Counted from the stretch's first letter, positions 41,278-51,420 are shown. The stretch: DNA of 64,000 nt from Clostridium_S neuense (GCF_045310695.1 NZ_JBJIAA010000012.1:1-64000); one strand, 5' to 3'. Numbers and translations are program-made. The notes: generated by a model not told the origin, from the letters alone.

Positions 41278-43425
41278 ATTAGCATATTAAGAAAGGTAGT
41301 AATTGCAGCTGTGTTTGCCTTTATAATTATGGCACTACAGCAAAATGTACAAGCAGCAACCGGCTCACAAACAGGACAAGTCACTTCTACTAACCCTAAA
41401 ATTGTTTCTGTAACTAGAAGCTCAGATGTGGTATTTCAGAATGATACATTAAAAATAGGTGTATTATCCAATGTTTCTTCTAATGTGCAATATAGATTTT
41501 GGATATATTCATATGATGATGGAAAATGGAGAGATTTGTTTAATGGATATTCAACGCCTGTCTCTGGAAACCAAAAATATGAAGTGAATGTAAATAATTT
41601 GTCTGTTGGCAAATATAAAATTTCTGTTTGGGTAAAAACTGCTGGAACTACAGGCAGTATTAAAAGTTCAATTGGGCTAGGAAGTTGTGATGATTATTAT
41701 GCTTTTGATGAAAATTGCAATCCTAAAATAAATGTTCAAAATTTATCTTCACAGATTTATCAAAATGATGATGTGACTTTAACCGCTCAAAGTGATATTG
41801 CTGGAAAAGTACAGTATAGAGTATTTGTTAATAAGCTAAATACTAATGAGTGGTTAGATAAAAGTAATGGATATTCTTCACCAGTTGATGGAACTACGCC
41901 ATTTACTATTGATATTGGTAAATTTAGCGATTATGGTGATTACAGAATATCAGTATGGGTTAAAAGATATGGCAAAGAGGGAATATATACTAGCAACATT
42001 GGTTTAGGTGGTTGTGATAATTACTATTGCTTTAGTAAGCATATTAATCCTATTCCACAAATTAAGAGTGCACAAATTAATAATATGACAATAGGTTCAA
42101 ATCCTAGTATAAAATTATTGTCAAATATTAGTGAAAAGGTGCAATACAGAGTTTTTATAAATAAGTCAGGCAATAATTGGGATGACGTAACTGGTGGATA
42201 TAGTTCTCCGGTTAATGGAAATGTCTATTATACCACTAAGTTAAATGAAAAATTAAGTTCTGGAAAGTATAGGATATCAGTATGGGTTAAAAATGCTGGA
42301 ACTGATGGCAAATTGGTTAGCAATCAAGGGTTAGGAAGTTGTGATAATTACTATGTTCTAGAAAAAGTTTGTGCTCCAACAATTAATGTTACCAGTAGTC
42401 CATCATCTTTAATTGAAGGTGATACACTTAAATTAAATGTTAGCACACCAGAATTGAATGAAGTACAATATAGGGTATTTGTGTCAAGTGGTTCAAGTAA
42501 TATATGGACAGATGCTACTAATGGATATACTTCTCCTGTAAGTGGCAGTGCTTCATATGAACTTTCTATAAATCCTCCATTTAAGCCAGGAAAATATAGG
42601 GTGTCTATATGGGTTAAGGAGGCTAATACAGAGGGTAACATACAGAGTTCTCAAGGTTTAGGAAGCTGTGACAATTATTATTGTTTTACTCAAGTTGTTA
42701 ATCCAAAGTCAAGTGGAAATATTAGCTATACACAAACTAATTATGGTTATACCATTCAGCAGGTTTTAAATATGGAGCTTAGTCAGCAGCCAGTATACGA
42801 AAATTCAAATGGACAATGGGTAGCTGCTGATAGTAATACGATTTTAAAATATCTAGATCCAACTAATTATATCAATGATGTTTTTGGCAGATTTGAGTTT
42901 TTAAAACTAACATATTATGATGGAATTTCAGCTGATGATATAAATAATGTGCTTAGGGGTAAGGGTGTGCTTGAAAACAAAGGAGCTGTATTTCTACAGG
43001 CTGCGGCTAATAGCAATATAAATCCTATGTATTTAGTTTCACATGCCTTGCTTGAAACAGGAAATGGAACATCAAATCTTGCAACTGGAATTACTGTAAA
43101 TGGAAAAACAGTATATAACATGTTTGGAATAGGAGCATATGATGCAAATGCAGACTATTATGGTTCACAGTATGCCTATAGTCAAGGCTGGTTTTCTGTT
43201 GATGCTGCTATTAATGGTGGAGCTAAATTTGTCTCAAGTTCATATATAAACAATCCAAATTATAATCAAGATACCTTGTATAAGATGAGATGGAATCCCA
43301 ACGATCCATCACATCAATATGCTACAGATGTAAAATGGGCAATTAATCAAATATACAATATAAAATCATTATATGATCTTTGTCCAGCAGCAAAATTGAT
43401 TTTTGATCTTCCTAATTTTAAGTAA
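41278..43425 (+). CDS. Secreted endo-beta-N-acetylglucosaminidase with four repeats
   Basis: About 715 residues. A signal peptide (SILRKVVIAAVFAFIIMALQ, cleavage near VQA-AT) is followed by four ~109-residue repeats, each with YRVF/YRFW, GYSSPV.G, a GKYRISVWVK-like segment and GLGSCDNYY; these resemble triple-tyrosine-motif wall-binding domains. The C-terminal ~170 residues are a GH73/glucosaminidase domain with LLETGNGTSNLATG (Glu about 593) and a YNMFGIGAYD block, cutting peptidoglycan glycan strands. Start: GGGAGG (41264-41269) is 8 bases before ATT at 41278, which would be a rare AUU start; an in-frame GTG at 41269 overlaps the ribosome binding site. Confidence 0.85.
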   Translation: MSILRKVVIAAVFAFIIMALQQNVQAATGSQTGQVTSTNPKIVSVTRSSDVVFQNDTLKIGVLSNVSSNVQYRFWIYSYDDGKWRDLFNGYSTPVSGNQKYEVNVNNLSVGKYKISVWVKTAGTTGSIKSSIGLGSCDDYYAFDENCNPKINVQNLSSQIYQNDDVTLTAQSDIAGKVQYRVFVNKLNTNEWLDKSNGYSSPVDGTTPFTIDIGKFSDYGDYRISVWVKRYGKEGIYTSNIGLGGCDNYYCFSKHINPIPQIKSAQINNMTIGSNPSIKLLSNISEKVQYRVFINKSGNNWDDVTGGYSSPVNGNVYYTTKLNEKLSSGKYRISVWVKNAGTDGKLVSNQGLGSCDNYYVLEKVCAPTINVTSSPSSLIEGDTLKLNVSTPELNEVQYRVFVSSGSSNIWTDATNGYTSPVSGSASYELSINPPFKPGKYRVSIWVKEANTEGNIQSSQGLGSCDNYYCFTQVVNPKSSGNISYTQTNYGYTIQQVLNMELSQQPVYENSNGQWVAADSNTILKYLDPTNYINDVFGRFEFLKLTYYDGISADDINNVLRGKGVLENKGAVFLQAAANSNINPMYLVSHALLETGNGTSNLATGITVNGKTVYNMFGIGAYDANADYYGSQYAYSQGWFSVDAAINGGAKFVSSSYINNPNYNQDTLYKMRWNPNDPSHQYATDVKWAINQIYNIKSLYDLCPAAKLIFDLPNFK

Positions 43426-43555
43426 ATTTACTTAATGATGCACAATAAGATCCACTTTATTATAAGTGGATTTTATTTTTAGTGTAAAAAACATTGAATA
43501 ATTTTAAAAATAGTGTAAAATTAGATTTGTCAACAAAGATTAAGGAAGTGTGTAT

Positions 43556-45409
43556 ATGCGTAAGGAAAATAGATTTTTTGTTATAAGTGATATTATAATG
43601 GTTACAATGTCTCTATATATAGCATTACTGCTTAAATATGATTTTATGGTAGATACTAGGTATATAAAACTTTTTAAAGTGTCTATAATTCCGGTAATTG
43701 TTTTTATGATCATATTTAATAGGATTTTTAATCTTTATAATAATATGTGGAGATATGCATCTATAGAAGAACTGCTTTCTATAGTTTATTCGGTATCTTT
43801 AACAAACATAGTTTTTATAGTTTATAGCTATATATTAAGCCATATGAAAATTACCCAAACTGTATTTTATAGATTTCCATACACGGTCCACGTTATTTTT
43901 TGGATGATTTGTATAATACTTTTGGGAGGAACGAGATTTTCATATAGAGTGTCATATGAAAACAAAAAAAATAGGGAAGCTGTCAGTGAAAATAAGATAA
44001 GGCTTCTTATAATAGGTGCAGGTGATGCTGCAGCCATGCTTATTAAAGAAATTAAGAGAAGTAAAAAATTAAATTATGATATTATTGGACTTATTGATGA
44101 TGATGAGGAGAAATTGGGAAGACTTATATATGGCGTAAAGGTAGTTGGTACTAGAAATAATATAAATAAGTTTTGTCAAGAAAACTCAATTGGAGAAATT
44201 ATAGTAGCTATGCCATCAGCACCAGAGGAAGATAGAAAGGAAATCTTTAATATATGCAAAAATACAAAATGCAAGCTTAGAACTTTTCCAAGTATAAGTG
44301 ATATAATAGATGGAAAGTTTAATATGAGAAAAATAAGAGATGTAAGTATTGAAGATTTACTCGGAAGAGAAGAAGTTAAGTTAAATACAGAAAATATAGA
44401 AAAATATATAAAAGGTAAAAATGTTTTAGTTACAGGTGGAGGAGGTTCCATAGGATCAGAGTTGTGCAGGCAAATATCTAAATTTAATCCAGGTAATCTT
44501 ATTATTTTAGATATATATGAAAATAATGCATATGATCTTCAAATGGAATTAAATTATACGTGCCCTAAGTTAAATAAAGAAGTGATAATTGCTTCAATAA
44601 GAGATAAAAACAGACTTGATGAGATATTTAAAAAATTCAAACCAGATGTAGTTTTTCATGCGGCAGCTCATAAACATGTTCCTTTAATGGAAGTAAATCC
44701 AATGGAAGCAATTAAAAACAATGTAATTGGAACTTTCAATGTACTTAGATGCTGTGATGAATTCAATGTTAAAAAATTTGTTCAGATAAGTACAGATAAA
44801 GCCGTAAATCCTACTAATATTATGGGAGCTACAAAGAGATTTTGTGAGCTTATGGTTCAAGCATTTGATAAAGTGAGCAAAACTGAGTTCGTAGCAGTTA
44901 GGTTTGGAAATGTTTTAGGAAGTAATGGTTCTGTTATTCCTTTATTTAAAAAGCAGATTGCCCATGGTGGACCTGTTACTGTAACTCATCCAGAAATAAA
45001 TAGATTTTTTATGACTATACCAGAAGCAGCTCAACTTGTTATTCAAGCTGGTGCTATGGCACATGGAGGAGAAATATTTGTACTTGATATGGGAAAACCA
45101 GTGAAGATTGTGGATCTTGCAAAAGATTTAATTACACTTTCTGGATTTAATCCAGGAGAAGATATAAAAATAGAATTTACAGGACTTAGACCTGGAGAAA
45201 AACTTTATGAGGAACTTTTGATGAGTGAAGTTGCACTTACAAGTACAGAACATAAAAAAATACATGTTGAAAAACCTATGGATGTTGACATGAAATTTAT
45301 TGAGAGCTCAATTGAAGACTTTAAAGAAGTGCTCAAAGAAAATGATAAAGAAAAGATATATGAGCTTATGGCAGAAAAAGTTCCTACTTATAAGCGAAAA
45401 AAGAATTAA
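43556..45409 (+). CDS. CapD/FlaA1-type membrane nucleotide-sugar 4,6-dehydratase
   Basis: A 617-residue membrane protein. Four N-terminal helices (1-~115), a CoA-binding-like Rossmann region (IGAGDAAAML, about 155) and the SDR catalytic domain with GGGGSIGSEL (about 293-302), HAAAHKHVP and STDKAVNPTNIMGATK (Asp/Lys in place of the SDR Tyr). These enzymes convert UDP-GlcNAc to 4-keto-6-deoxy sugars starting bacillosamine or FucNAc pathways. First gene of the capsule locus. The ATG at 43556 follows AAGGAAG. Confidence 0.88.
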   Translation: MRKENRFFVISDIIMVTMSLYIALLLKYDFMVDTRYIKLFKVSIIPVIVFMIIFNRIFNLYNNMWRYASIEELLSIVYSVSLTNIVFIVYSYILSHMKITQTVFYRFPYTVHVIFWMICIILLGGTRFSYRVSYENKKNREAVSENKIRLLIIGAGDAAAMLIKEIKRSKKLNYDIIGLIDDDEEKLGRLIYGVKVVGTRNNINKFCQENSIGEIIVAMPSAPEEDRKEIFNICKNTKCKLRTFPSISDIIDGKFNMRKIRDVSIEDLLGREEVKLNTENIEKYIKGKNVLVTGGGGSIGSELCRQISKFNPGNLIILDIYENNAYDLQMELNYTCPKLNKEVIIASIRDKNRLDEIFKKFKPDVVFHAAAHKHVPLMEVNPMEAIKNNVIGTFNVLRCCDEFNVKKFVQISTDKAVNPTNIMGATKRFCELMVQAFDKVSKTEFVAVRFGNVLGSNGSVIPLFKKQIAHGGPVTVTHPEINRFFMTIPEAAQLVIQAGAMAHGGEIFVLDMGKPVKIVDLAKDLITLSGFNPGEDIKIEFTGLRPGEKLYEELLMSEVALTSTEHKKIHVEKPMDVDMKFIESSIEDFKEVLKENDKEKIYELMAEKVPTYKRKKN

Positions 45410-45449
45410 TGCAATATTATGTAATGAATATATATTGTTTAATATATAG

Positions 45450-45546
45450 GAGAAGGTGAAAAATATAGATATTCTTTTTTACAAGTCACTCATGAGAGTT
45501 CATGTGCGGTATAGTAAAACCTCTAGAATACATTTTTCACATCCTC
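45450..45546 (+). promoter_or_regulatory. 97-nt leader hairpin before the GT4 gene
   Basis: GAGAAGGTGAAAAAT (45450-45464) pairs with ATTTTTCACATCCTC (45532-45546) at 13 of 15 positions, with ATATTC/GAATA continuing inward. The enclosed part contains a small hairpin, CATGAGAGTTCATG (45491-45504), and TGTGCGGTATAG. No T-run follows, so it is not a simple terminator. I do not recognise it. Confidence 0.45.
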
Positions 45547-45588
45547 TTATCGAGAAACACTTTAAATTACTAATGCTGGAGGAAAAAG

Positions 45589-46698
45589 ATGAGAAAAGTT
45601 GTATGTCATATTTCCACTGTCCATCCACACTATGACACAAGAATTTTTTACAAAGAATGCAGAAGCTTAGTGAAACAAGGATATGATGTTTACTTTATTG
45701 TAAGCTATAATGGAAAGAAGAAATCATTTGAGGGGGTCAATATAATCCCTATTAGTAACAGCAAAAATAGATTTTATAGGGTGTTTATAAAGATTTGGGT
45801 TGCACTAAAAAAAGCATTACAACTAAAGGCTGATTTATATCATATACATGACCCCGAACTTATAATAGTGGCTGTAATTTTACGCTTATTTGGAAAAAAA
45901 GTTATTTATGATGTTCATGAAAATGTGCCTATGCAAATATTAAATAAAGAATATCTCGGGGGAGTTTTTATACGAAAAGTTGTATCGGGTTTGTTTAACG
46001 TATTTGAAAAATTTAATGCACATTTTATGACGGCAATTATTACAGCAAGACCCGATATTTCAGAAAGGTTTTCTAAAAAAAAGGTTACCGTTGTTAGAAA
46101 TCTTCCGGTATTAACTTCAATTGATAAAGTAAAACCTGTAGAAAAGGTTAATGAAAAAGAAATTGTAATATATGCCGGGATGCTTACAGAAATAAGAGGT
46201 ATAAAAGAAATTATTGAGGCAGTTGGATATTTAAATGGAAAAGTAGAGCTCTGGATATTTGGTGATTGGGATGAACCAGAATATCATGAAAGATGTAAAA
46301 AGTTAGACGGATATAGGTATGTCATTGAGAGAGGTTTTATTCCACAGGATGAAGTGTATTCATATATGAAAATATCAAATATTGGAGTGGTTAATTTTTG
46401 GGCAGTACCAAACCATGTTAGGACGCTTCCTAATAAACCTTTTGAATATATGGCATGTTCAATACCAATGATTATGTCTGATTTTGAATACTGGAAGTCA
46501 ATTTTTAAGGGATGCTATTTACCTGTAAATCCCAAAGATCCTAAAGAAATAGCTGAAAAGATAGAATATTTAATCGATAATAAAGATATAGCTAAGCAAA
46601 TGGGCGAATGTGGAAGAAAACTTATAGAGGAAGAATATTCGTGGGAAGCAGAAAGTAATAAGTTATTTAAATTATATAATGATATTTTAAAAAAATAG
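45589..46698 (+). CDS. GT4 glycosyltransferase
   Basis: A 369-residue GT-B enzyme: VCHISTVHPHYDTRIFYKEC start, HIHDPELI and YDVHENVP in the acceptor domain, VVRNLP, IVIYAGMLTEIRGI at the linker, and LPNKPFEYMACSIPMI as the nucleotide-sugar loop (Glu about 286). Similar proteins act in capsule synthesis. GGAGG precedes the ATG. Expression may depend on the leader hairpin upstream. Confidence 0.84.
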   Translation: MRKVVCHISTVHPHYDTRIFYKECRSLVKQGYDVYFIVSYNGKKKSFEGVNIIPISNSKNRFYRVFIKIWVALKKALQLKADLYHIHDPELIIVAVILRLFGKKVIYDVHENVPMQILNKEYLGGVFIRKVVSGLFNVFEKFNAHFMTAIITARPDISERFSKKKVTVVRNLPVLTSIDKVKPVEKVNEKEIVIYAGMLTEIRGIKEIIEAVGYLNGKVELWIFGDWDEPEYHERCKKLDGYRYVIERGFIPQDEVYSYMKISNIGVVNFWAVPNHVRTLPNKPFEYMACSIPMIMSDFEYWKSIFKGCYLPVNPKDPKEIAEKIEYLIDNKDIAKQMGECGRKLIEEEYSWEAESNKLFKLYNDILKK

Positions 46699-46761
46699 AC
46701 TCAATTTGCAATATAATAAATTTATTTAATGTTTTATTATATGTGAAATTTTTCAAAAAGG

Positions 46762-46790
46762 ATGACAAAAAAATCTTATTGTATTATAAT
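46762..46790 (+). promoter_or_regulatory. Promoter A of the capsule locus
   Basis: ATGACA (46762-46767), 17 bases, TATAAT (46785-46790). The block GATGACAAAAAAAT...TTGTATTATAAT is shared with the promoter at 54128-54156. Confidence 0.65.
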
Positions 46791-46835
46791 TTGAATGTGT
46801 TGAATTTATAGCAGCGAATTTAGGAGGTAATATTT

Positions 46836-48152
46836 ATGTCTCAATTGAAAGACGATTTAATGTTAAAATTAAAGAATAAAGAAGCTAAACTTGGAGTTGT
46901 TGGTTTAGGGTATGTAGGTCTTCCTTTGGCAGTAGAAAAAGCTAAAGCAGGATATAAAGTTATAGGATTTGATGTTCAGTCAAAAAAGGTTGATATGGTT
47001 AATACAGGGGATAATTACATAGGGGATATTGTAGATGAAGATCTTAAAAGATTAGTGGCAGCTGGACAATTAACAGCAACTACTGATTTTAGCTTTGTTA
47101 AAGAAGTAGATACTGTTTGCATTTGTGTTCCAACTCCACTTGATATATATAAACAACCAGATTTATCATATGTGGTTAGTTCAACCGAAAGTGTAGCAAA
47201 ATATTTACATAAAGGAATGTTAGTTGTACTAGAAAGTACAACTTACCCTGGAACAACTGAAGAAGTATGTAAGCCTATACTTGAAAAGAGTGGATTAAAA
47301 TGTGGAGAAGACTTCTTTTTAGCATTTTCACCAGAAAGGGTAGATCCAGGTAACAAAGAATTTAAGACTAAAAATACACCTAAGGTAGTAGGTGGCTGTA
47401 CTGAAGAGTGTACACAGGTTGCAGCATCGCTTTATAGAAATGTTCTTGAAAGTGATGTTAAAGAAGTATCTTCACCAGCTGTTGCTGAAATGGAAAAGAT
47501 TCTTGAAAATACTTTTAGAAATATAAATATAGCATTAGCAAATGAAATGGCAATGTTATGTAATAAAATGGGTATAGACGTATGGGAAGTTATTGATGCA
47601 GCAAAGACAAAGCCATATGGGTTTATGCCATTTTACCCAGGTCCAGGACTTGGTGGACATTGTATACCATTGGATCCATTTTATCTTGAATGGAAGGCTA
47701 AAGAATATGATTTTCATACTAAATTAATAGAAACTTCAGGAATAATAAACGATTGTATGCCTGAATTTGTAGTTGATAATGTAATGAAATTATTAAATAG
47801 AAATAAGAAAGCGCTTAATGGAGCAAAGGTACTTTTGTTAGGGGTAGCTTATAAAAAAGATATTGATGATATGAGAGAATCTCCTGCACTTAAGGTTATT
47901 GATCACTTAATTAAAAATGGAGCAGAAATAATCTATAACGATCCATTTATACCATCATTTAAGCACAATGGTGTTGAGTATAAATCTGTTAAGTGGGAAG
48001 ATGCAATTAAGTTTGCAGATGTAGTTGTTATAACTACTGATCACAGTGATTACGATTATGAAAAGATAATTGCTGAATCAAGTTTAATATATGATACTAG
48101 AAATGCAACAAAGAATGTCAAAAACAATAGAGAAAAAATTGTAAAGTTATAG
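46836..48152 (+). CDS. UDP-GlcNAc (WbpA-type) 6-dehydrogenase
   Basis: A 438-residue NAD-dependent nucleotide-sugar dehydrogenase oxidising C6 to the uronic acid in two steps. N-terminal GVVGLGYVGLPLAVEKAKAG binds NAD; the catalytic Cys276 is in PGLGGHCIPLDPFYLEWKA; the C-terminal substrate domain starts GAKVLLLGVAYK. GGHCIPLDPFYL is typical of WbpA-like enzymes using UDP-GlcNAc, rather than UDP-glucose dehydrogenases. Own promoter (46762). AGGAGG precedes the ATG. Confidence 0.88.
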   Translation: MSQLKDDLMLKLKNKEAKLGVVGLGYVGLPLAVEKAKAGYKVIGFDVQSKKVDMVNTGDNYIGDIVDEDLKRLVAAGQLTATTDFSFVKEVDTVCICVPTPLDIYKQPDLSYVVSSTESVAKYLHKGMLVVLESTTYPGTTEEVCKPILEKSGLKCGEDFFLAFSPERVDPGNKEFKTKNTPKVVGGCTEECTQVAASLYRNVLESDVKEVSSPAVAEMEKILENTFRNINIALANEMAMLCNKMGIDVWEVIDAAKTKPYGFMPFYPGPGLGGHCIPLDPFYLEWKAKEYDFHTKLIETSGIINDCMPEFVVDNVMKLLNRNKKALNGAKVLLLGVAYKKDIDDMRESPALKVIDHLIKNGAEIIYNDPFIPSFKHNGVEYKSVKWEDAIKFADVVVITTDHSDYDYEKIIAESSLIYDTRNATKNVKNNREKIVKL

Positions 48153-48215
48153 GAAACAGGAATATAAAGGAATTCTTCGGGTTTTGCAGAAAGAATTTGT
48201 TAAAAGACATTGGAA

Positions 48216-48250
48216 ATTTTAGAGGGCTCAATGCCCTCTAAAATCTTATT
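48216..48250 (+). terminator. Terminator after the dehydrogenase
   Basis: ATTTTAGAGGGC and GCCCTCTAAAAT with a 5-base loop; the tail CTTATTATC is only moderately T-rich. Confidence 0.7.
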
Positions 48251-48303
48251 ATCTATGCTTTATTAAAAGTGAATACTACTGCGATTTGTCTTGAGGTGGG
48301 ATT

Positions 48304-49842
48304 ATGAACACAAAAGTAAAAAATATAGCTAAGTATAGTATGATTATTACTGTAATTTTAATAGTAAGTAAAATATTTGGTTCCTTAAGAGAGTTTGTTA
48401 TAGCGGCAGTATTTGGGGCTACGGCTGAGTCGGATGTTTTTAAAATTGCAACAACTATTCCAAATTCAATATTTTCATGTGTTTCTGCAGCACTTGTGAC
48501 CACTTTTATCCCTATTTTTTCAATAGTAAAAGAGGATAAGGAAAAATCAAATGATTTTTTTAACAATATAATTAACATAGTTGTTTTAGCGTGTTCAATT
48601 CTGTCTATTTTAGGAATAGTATTTTCAAAATTATTGACACAATTATTTGCTAGTGGATTTACACCTAAATATTTTGAGATGACTTCTAATATGACTAAGA
48701 TAGTTATACCAAGTATAATTTTTCTTGCAGTTGCAGGTTTGTATACTGGATATCTTCAGTGTTATGGAATTTATGTTCAGCCAGCAATTACTAGTATAGT
48801 ATCTAATATTGTAATAATAGTTGGTATTCTAGTATTTATGAAATATGGTATAAAGGCGGCTATTATATCATTTCTATTAAGTGCCATAGTGCAGACTGTA
48901 GTTCAGAGGCCATTTATGAAGACCTTTAAATATCGATTTTACATAAATTTTAAAGACGAAAACTTTAAAAGAATGCTGAAACTTGGCATACCTGTTTTAA
49001 TAAGTGCTACTGTTAGCCAGATAAGTTTAATTGTTGATAGGACATTTGCATCCCATTTAGCAGCAGGAAGTATATCTGTAGTGGATTATGCAAGTAAAAT
49101 TAGTACATTAATAAATCAAGTTTTTGTAGCGTCAATAACTACTGTTTTATATCCAATGCTTACTGAAAAATTTAATAAGGAAGATAAAACTGAATTTAAA
49201 AATTTAATTGTAAAGACAGTAAATATAGTAATAATAGTTACTATTCCATTGATGTTATGTATGATTACATTAAGTACACCTATTGTGAGGTTGCTACTTC
49301 AACATGGCAAATTCACTGCTGAAGATACTAAAATCACATCAATGTGTTTGAAATATTTGGCTGTAAGTACCCTTGGATTTGCACTGATGGATTCATTAAG
49401 TAAAACTTTTTTTTCGGCTCGAGAAACTGTAATTCCTATGATTAATGGATTTATACAGGTTATATTAAATGTAATATTTATTAGTGTTTTTGTACCTATA
49501 TTTAAAGTTAATGGATTGCCATTAGCAACCACTACCTCAAGCTTAATTATGGGAACAATTTTACTGTTTGAAGTAAGGAAAAGGCTTGGTGGTATTACTA
49601 TTAAAAATGCAGGAATTGCTTTTGCAAAGGCATTAATACTTGGAGCAGGAATGTCATTATCAGCATATCTAATTTATTTTGCTGCTAGTGTTATGTTTAA
49701 TATAAATTCTATAACAAAATTAGCTATTATACTTATTATAAGTGGAATTGTGGCTTTAATTGTTTTTGCTTTATTATCAAGGCTACTTAAAATATCTGAA
49801 GTCATGGAGATTATACAAGTTAAATTAAAAAAAGATAAATGA
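48304..49842 (+). CDS. MurJ/MviN-family lipid-linked oligosaccharide flippase (1)
   Basis: A 512-residue polytopic membrane protein with about 14 hydrophobic segments. MviN-type motifs: SKIFGSLREFVIAAVFG at the start, PNSIFSCVSAALVTTFIP, and SVVDYASKIS around residue 260. MurJ flips lipid II; members inside capsule loci often act as Wzx-type exporters. A second member lies at 57854, so at least one is probably polysaccharide-specific. GAGGTGGG precedes the ATG. Confidence 0.85.
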   Translation: MNTKVKNIAKYSMIITVILIVSKIFGSLREFVIAAVFGATAESDVFKIATTIPNSIFSCVSAALVTTFIPIFSIVKEDKEKSNDFFNNIINIVVLACSILSILGIVFSKLLTQLFASGFTPKYFEMTSNMTKIVIPSIIFLAVAGLYTGYLQCYGIYVQPAITSIVSNIVIIVGILVFMKYGIKAAIISFLLSAIVQTVVQRPFMKTFKYRFYINFKDENFKRMLKLGIPVLISATVSQISLIVDRTFASHLAAGSISVVDYASKISTLINQVFVASITTVLYPMLTEKFNKEDKTEFKNLIVKTVNIVIIVTIPLMLCMITLSTPIVRLLLQHGKFTAEDTKITSMCLKYLAVSTLGFALMDSLSKTFFSARETVIPMINGFIQVILNVIFISVFVPIFKVNGLPLATTTSSLIMGTILLFEVRKRLGGITIKNAGIAFAKALILGAGMSLSAYLIYFAASVMFNINSITKLAIILIISGIVALIVFALLSRLLKISEVMEIIQVKLKKDK

Positions 49843-49960
49843 TTTATATATAAATTAGGTTAATAATTTATATATAATATCATACATATGATAGTAAATG
49901 TTAAAATGGTAAATGTGAAAAAAATAACACAAAATTGTGTAAGTTAATTGGAGGTTTGTT

Positions 49961-51310
49961 GTGAATAAAATAAATAATATATTTAATCTTAAAGAAGATA
50001 TCCAATTAGAATATAGAAATGTATGTGTATTTGGACAAGGGTATGTTGGATTACCGTTAGCATTAAGCTTTGCATTGAGAGGCTGCACTACAGTTGGAGT
50101 CGATGTTAATAAGTCACTAATTGAAGAAATTAGTAATGGAATTACCCACCATACTGAGAAGTTTCAAGGAGTATCAATTAAAGAAATTTTAGAGAGCGAA
50201 ATAAAACAAGGAAACTATACTGTGACAACAGATGCTGAATGTGCTATGAAAGTTTGTAATAATATAATTATCACAGTTGGGATACCAATTAAAAAAGGTG
50301 AGTACATAGATAGTGATTTAAAAAATGTATGTGAAGCTATAGGGAATAATTTAAAAAAGAATGATTTAGTTATAGTTAGAAGTACAGTTATACCTGGAAT
50401 TACAGAAGAATTAGTAAAACCTATATTAGAAAAAAAATCTGGATTAACAGCTGGTGTTGATTTTTATCTTGCATATTCATCTGAAAGAATTGCTGAAGGA
50501 AAGGCTTTTGAAGAATTTGCAAATATGGATACTTTAGTAAGTGGTATTAATGAAGAAAGCTTTAATAGAGCCTCAAAATTGCTTAGCATTGTTTGTAAAT
50601 CTGAGATTGTAAAAGCTTCAAATATAAAAGTTGTAGAAACTGCAAAGGTATTTGAAAATGTTCAAAGGGATGTAAATCTTGCTATGGTTCAAGAGTTTGC
50701 TAGATTTACTGAAGCTTTAGGAATTGATATATTTGAAGTAATTAAGTTAGCGAATACTCATAAAAGAGTAAATTTATTAACTCCTGGTCCTGGAGTTGGA
50801 GGATACTGTATACCAAATGCATACCACTATTTGAGTCCAAAGGCAGCAGAAATGAATGTTTCTATGGATATTTTAAAGTTAAGTAGAATGAAGAATAAAA
50901 ATATTCCAGTATTTATATGTGATAAAATACAAGAACTTTTAAATAAAAATAATAAGGATATTAAGGAATGTAAAATAGCTGTTTTGGGAATAGCGATGAA
51001 AGACTATTCAAATGATGATAGAATAAGTCCAGCTGTTGATATAGTTAATTTACTTATAGAAAAAGGTGCTACTGTAAAAGCATATGATCCTGCTGTTGTA
51101 ACAGAATATGACTTCAAAGTTTCAACAGAAAGAGAAGCAATTGAGGAAGCAGATGTTATTCTTGTCTTAGCAGTGCAGGAAAATATAGAATTTAATAATT
51201 TTAAGCTATTTTCCAAGATAATGAAGGAAAAGCCTATATATGTGGATACTAAAAATGTATCTCAAAAAGAATTGGCAGAAGAAAATGGATTTTTGTATTG
51301 GAAAATATAA
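49961..51310 (+). CDS. Divergent UDP-sugar 6-dehydrogenase
   Basis: A 449-residue nucleotide-sugar dehydrogenase of a different branch from the gene at 46836. NVCVFGQGYVGLPLALSFAL binds NAD; the catalytic Cys283 is in GVGGYCIPNAYHYL; C-terminal KIAVLGIAMKDYSNDDR. GGYCIPN replaces the common GGHCIPxD, so the substrate may differ. GTG start with GGAGG upstream. Two such enzymes in one locus imply two uronic acids. Confidence 0.82.
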   Translation: MNKINNIFNLKEDIQLEYRNVCVFGQGYVGLPLALSFALRGCTTVGVDVNKSLIEEISNGITHHTEKFQGVSIKEILESEIKQGNYTVTTDAECAMKVCNNIIITVGIPIKKGEYIDSDLKNVCEAIGNNLKKNDLVIVRSTVIPGITEELVKPILEKKSGLTAGVDFYLAYSSERIAEGKAFEEFANMDTLVSGINEESFNRASKLLSIVCKSEIVKASNIKVVETAKVFENVQRDVNLAMVQEFARFTEALGIDIFEVIKLANTHKRVNLLTPGPGVGGYCIPNAYHYLSPKAAEMNVSMDILKLSRMKNKNIPVFICDKIQELLNKNNKDIKECKIAVLGIAMKDYSNDDRISPAVDIVNLLIEKGATVKAYDPAVVTEYDFKVSTEREAIEEADVILVLAVQENIEFNNFKLFSKIMKEKPIYVDTKNVSQKELAEENGFLYWKI

Positions 51311-51382
51311 TATATAGTCAAATTAGGTTTAAACTAGAAAGTATTTAGCCTTGTATAAATTCTACATACTATGTATATAAAT

Positions 51383-51420
51383 AAAAATTGATAAGTTTTA
51401 TTAGAACTTATCAATTTTTT
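51383..51420. terminator. Bidirectional terminator between convergent genes
   Basis: AAAAATTGATAAGTT and AACTTATCAATTTTT form a 15-bp stem with a 7-base loop, T-runs on both strands. It separates the dehydrogenase from the minus-strand GT4 gene. Confidence 0.9.

Noticed and set aside
45491..45515. Resemblance of the TTCATGTGCGGTA segment to group II intron sequence
   Set aside because: Too short, with no reverse transcriptase, domain V or intron boundaries nearby; listed only as an unassigned hairpin.
49855..50088. Minus-strand frame overlapping the start of the 49961 dehydrogenase
   Set aside because: Covers the NAD-binding motif of a real gene on the other strand; low-complexity translation.
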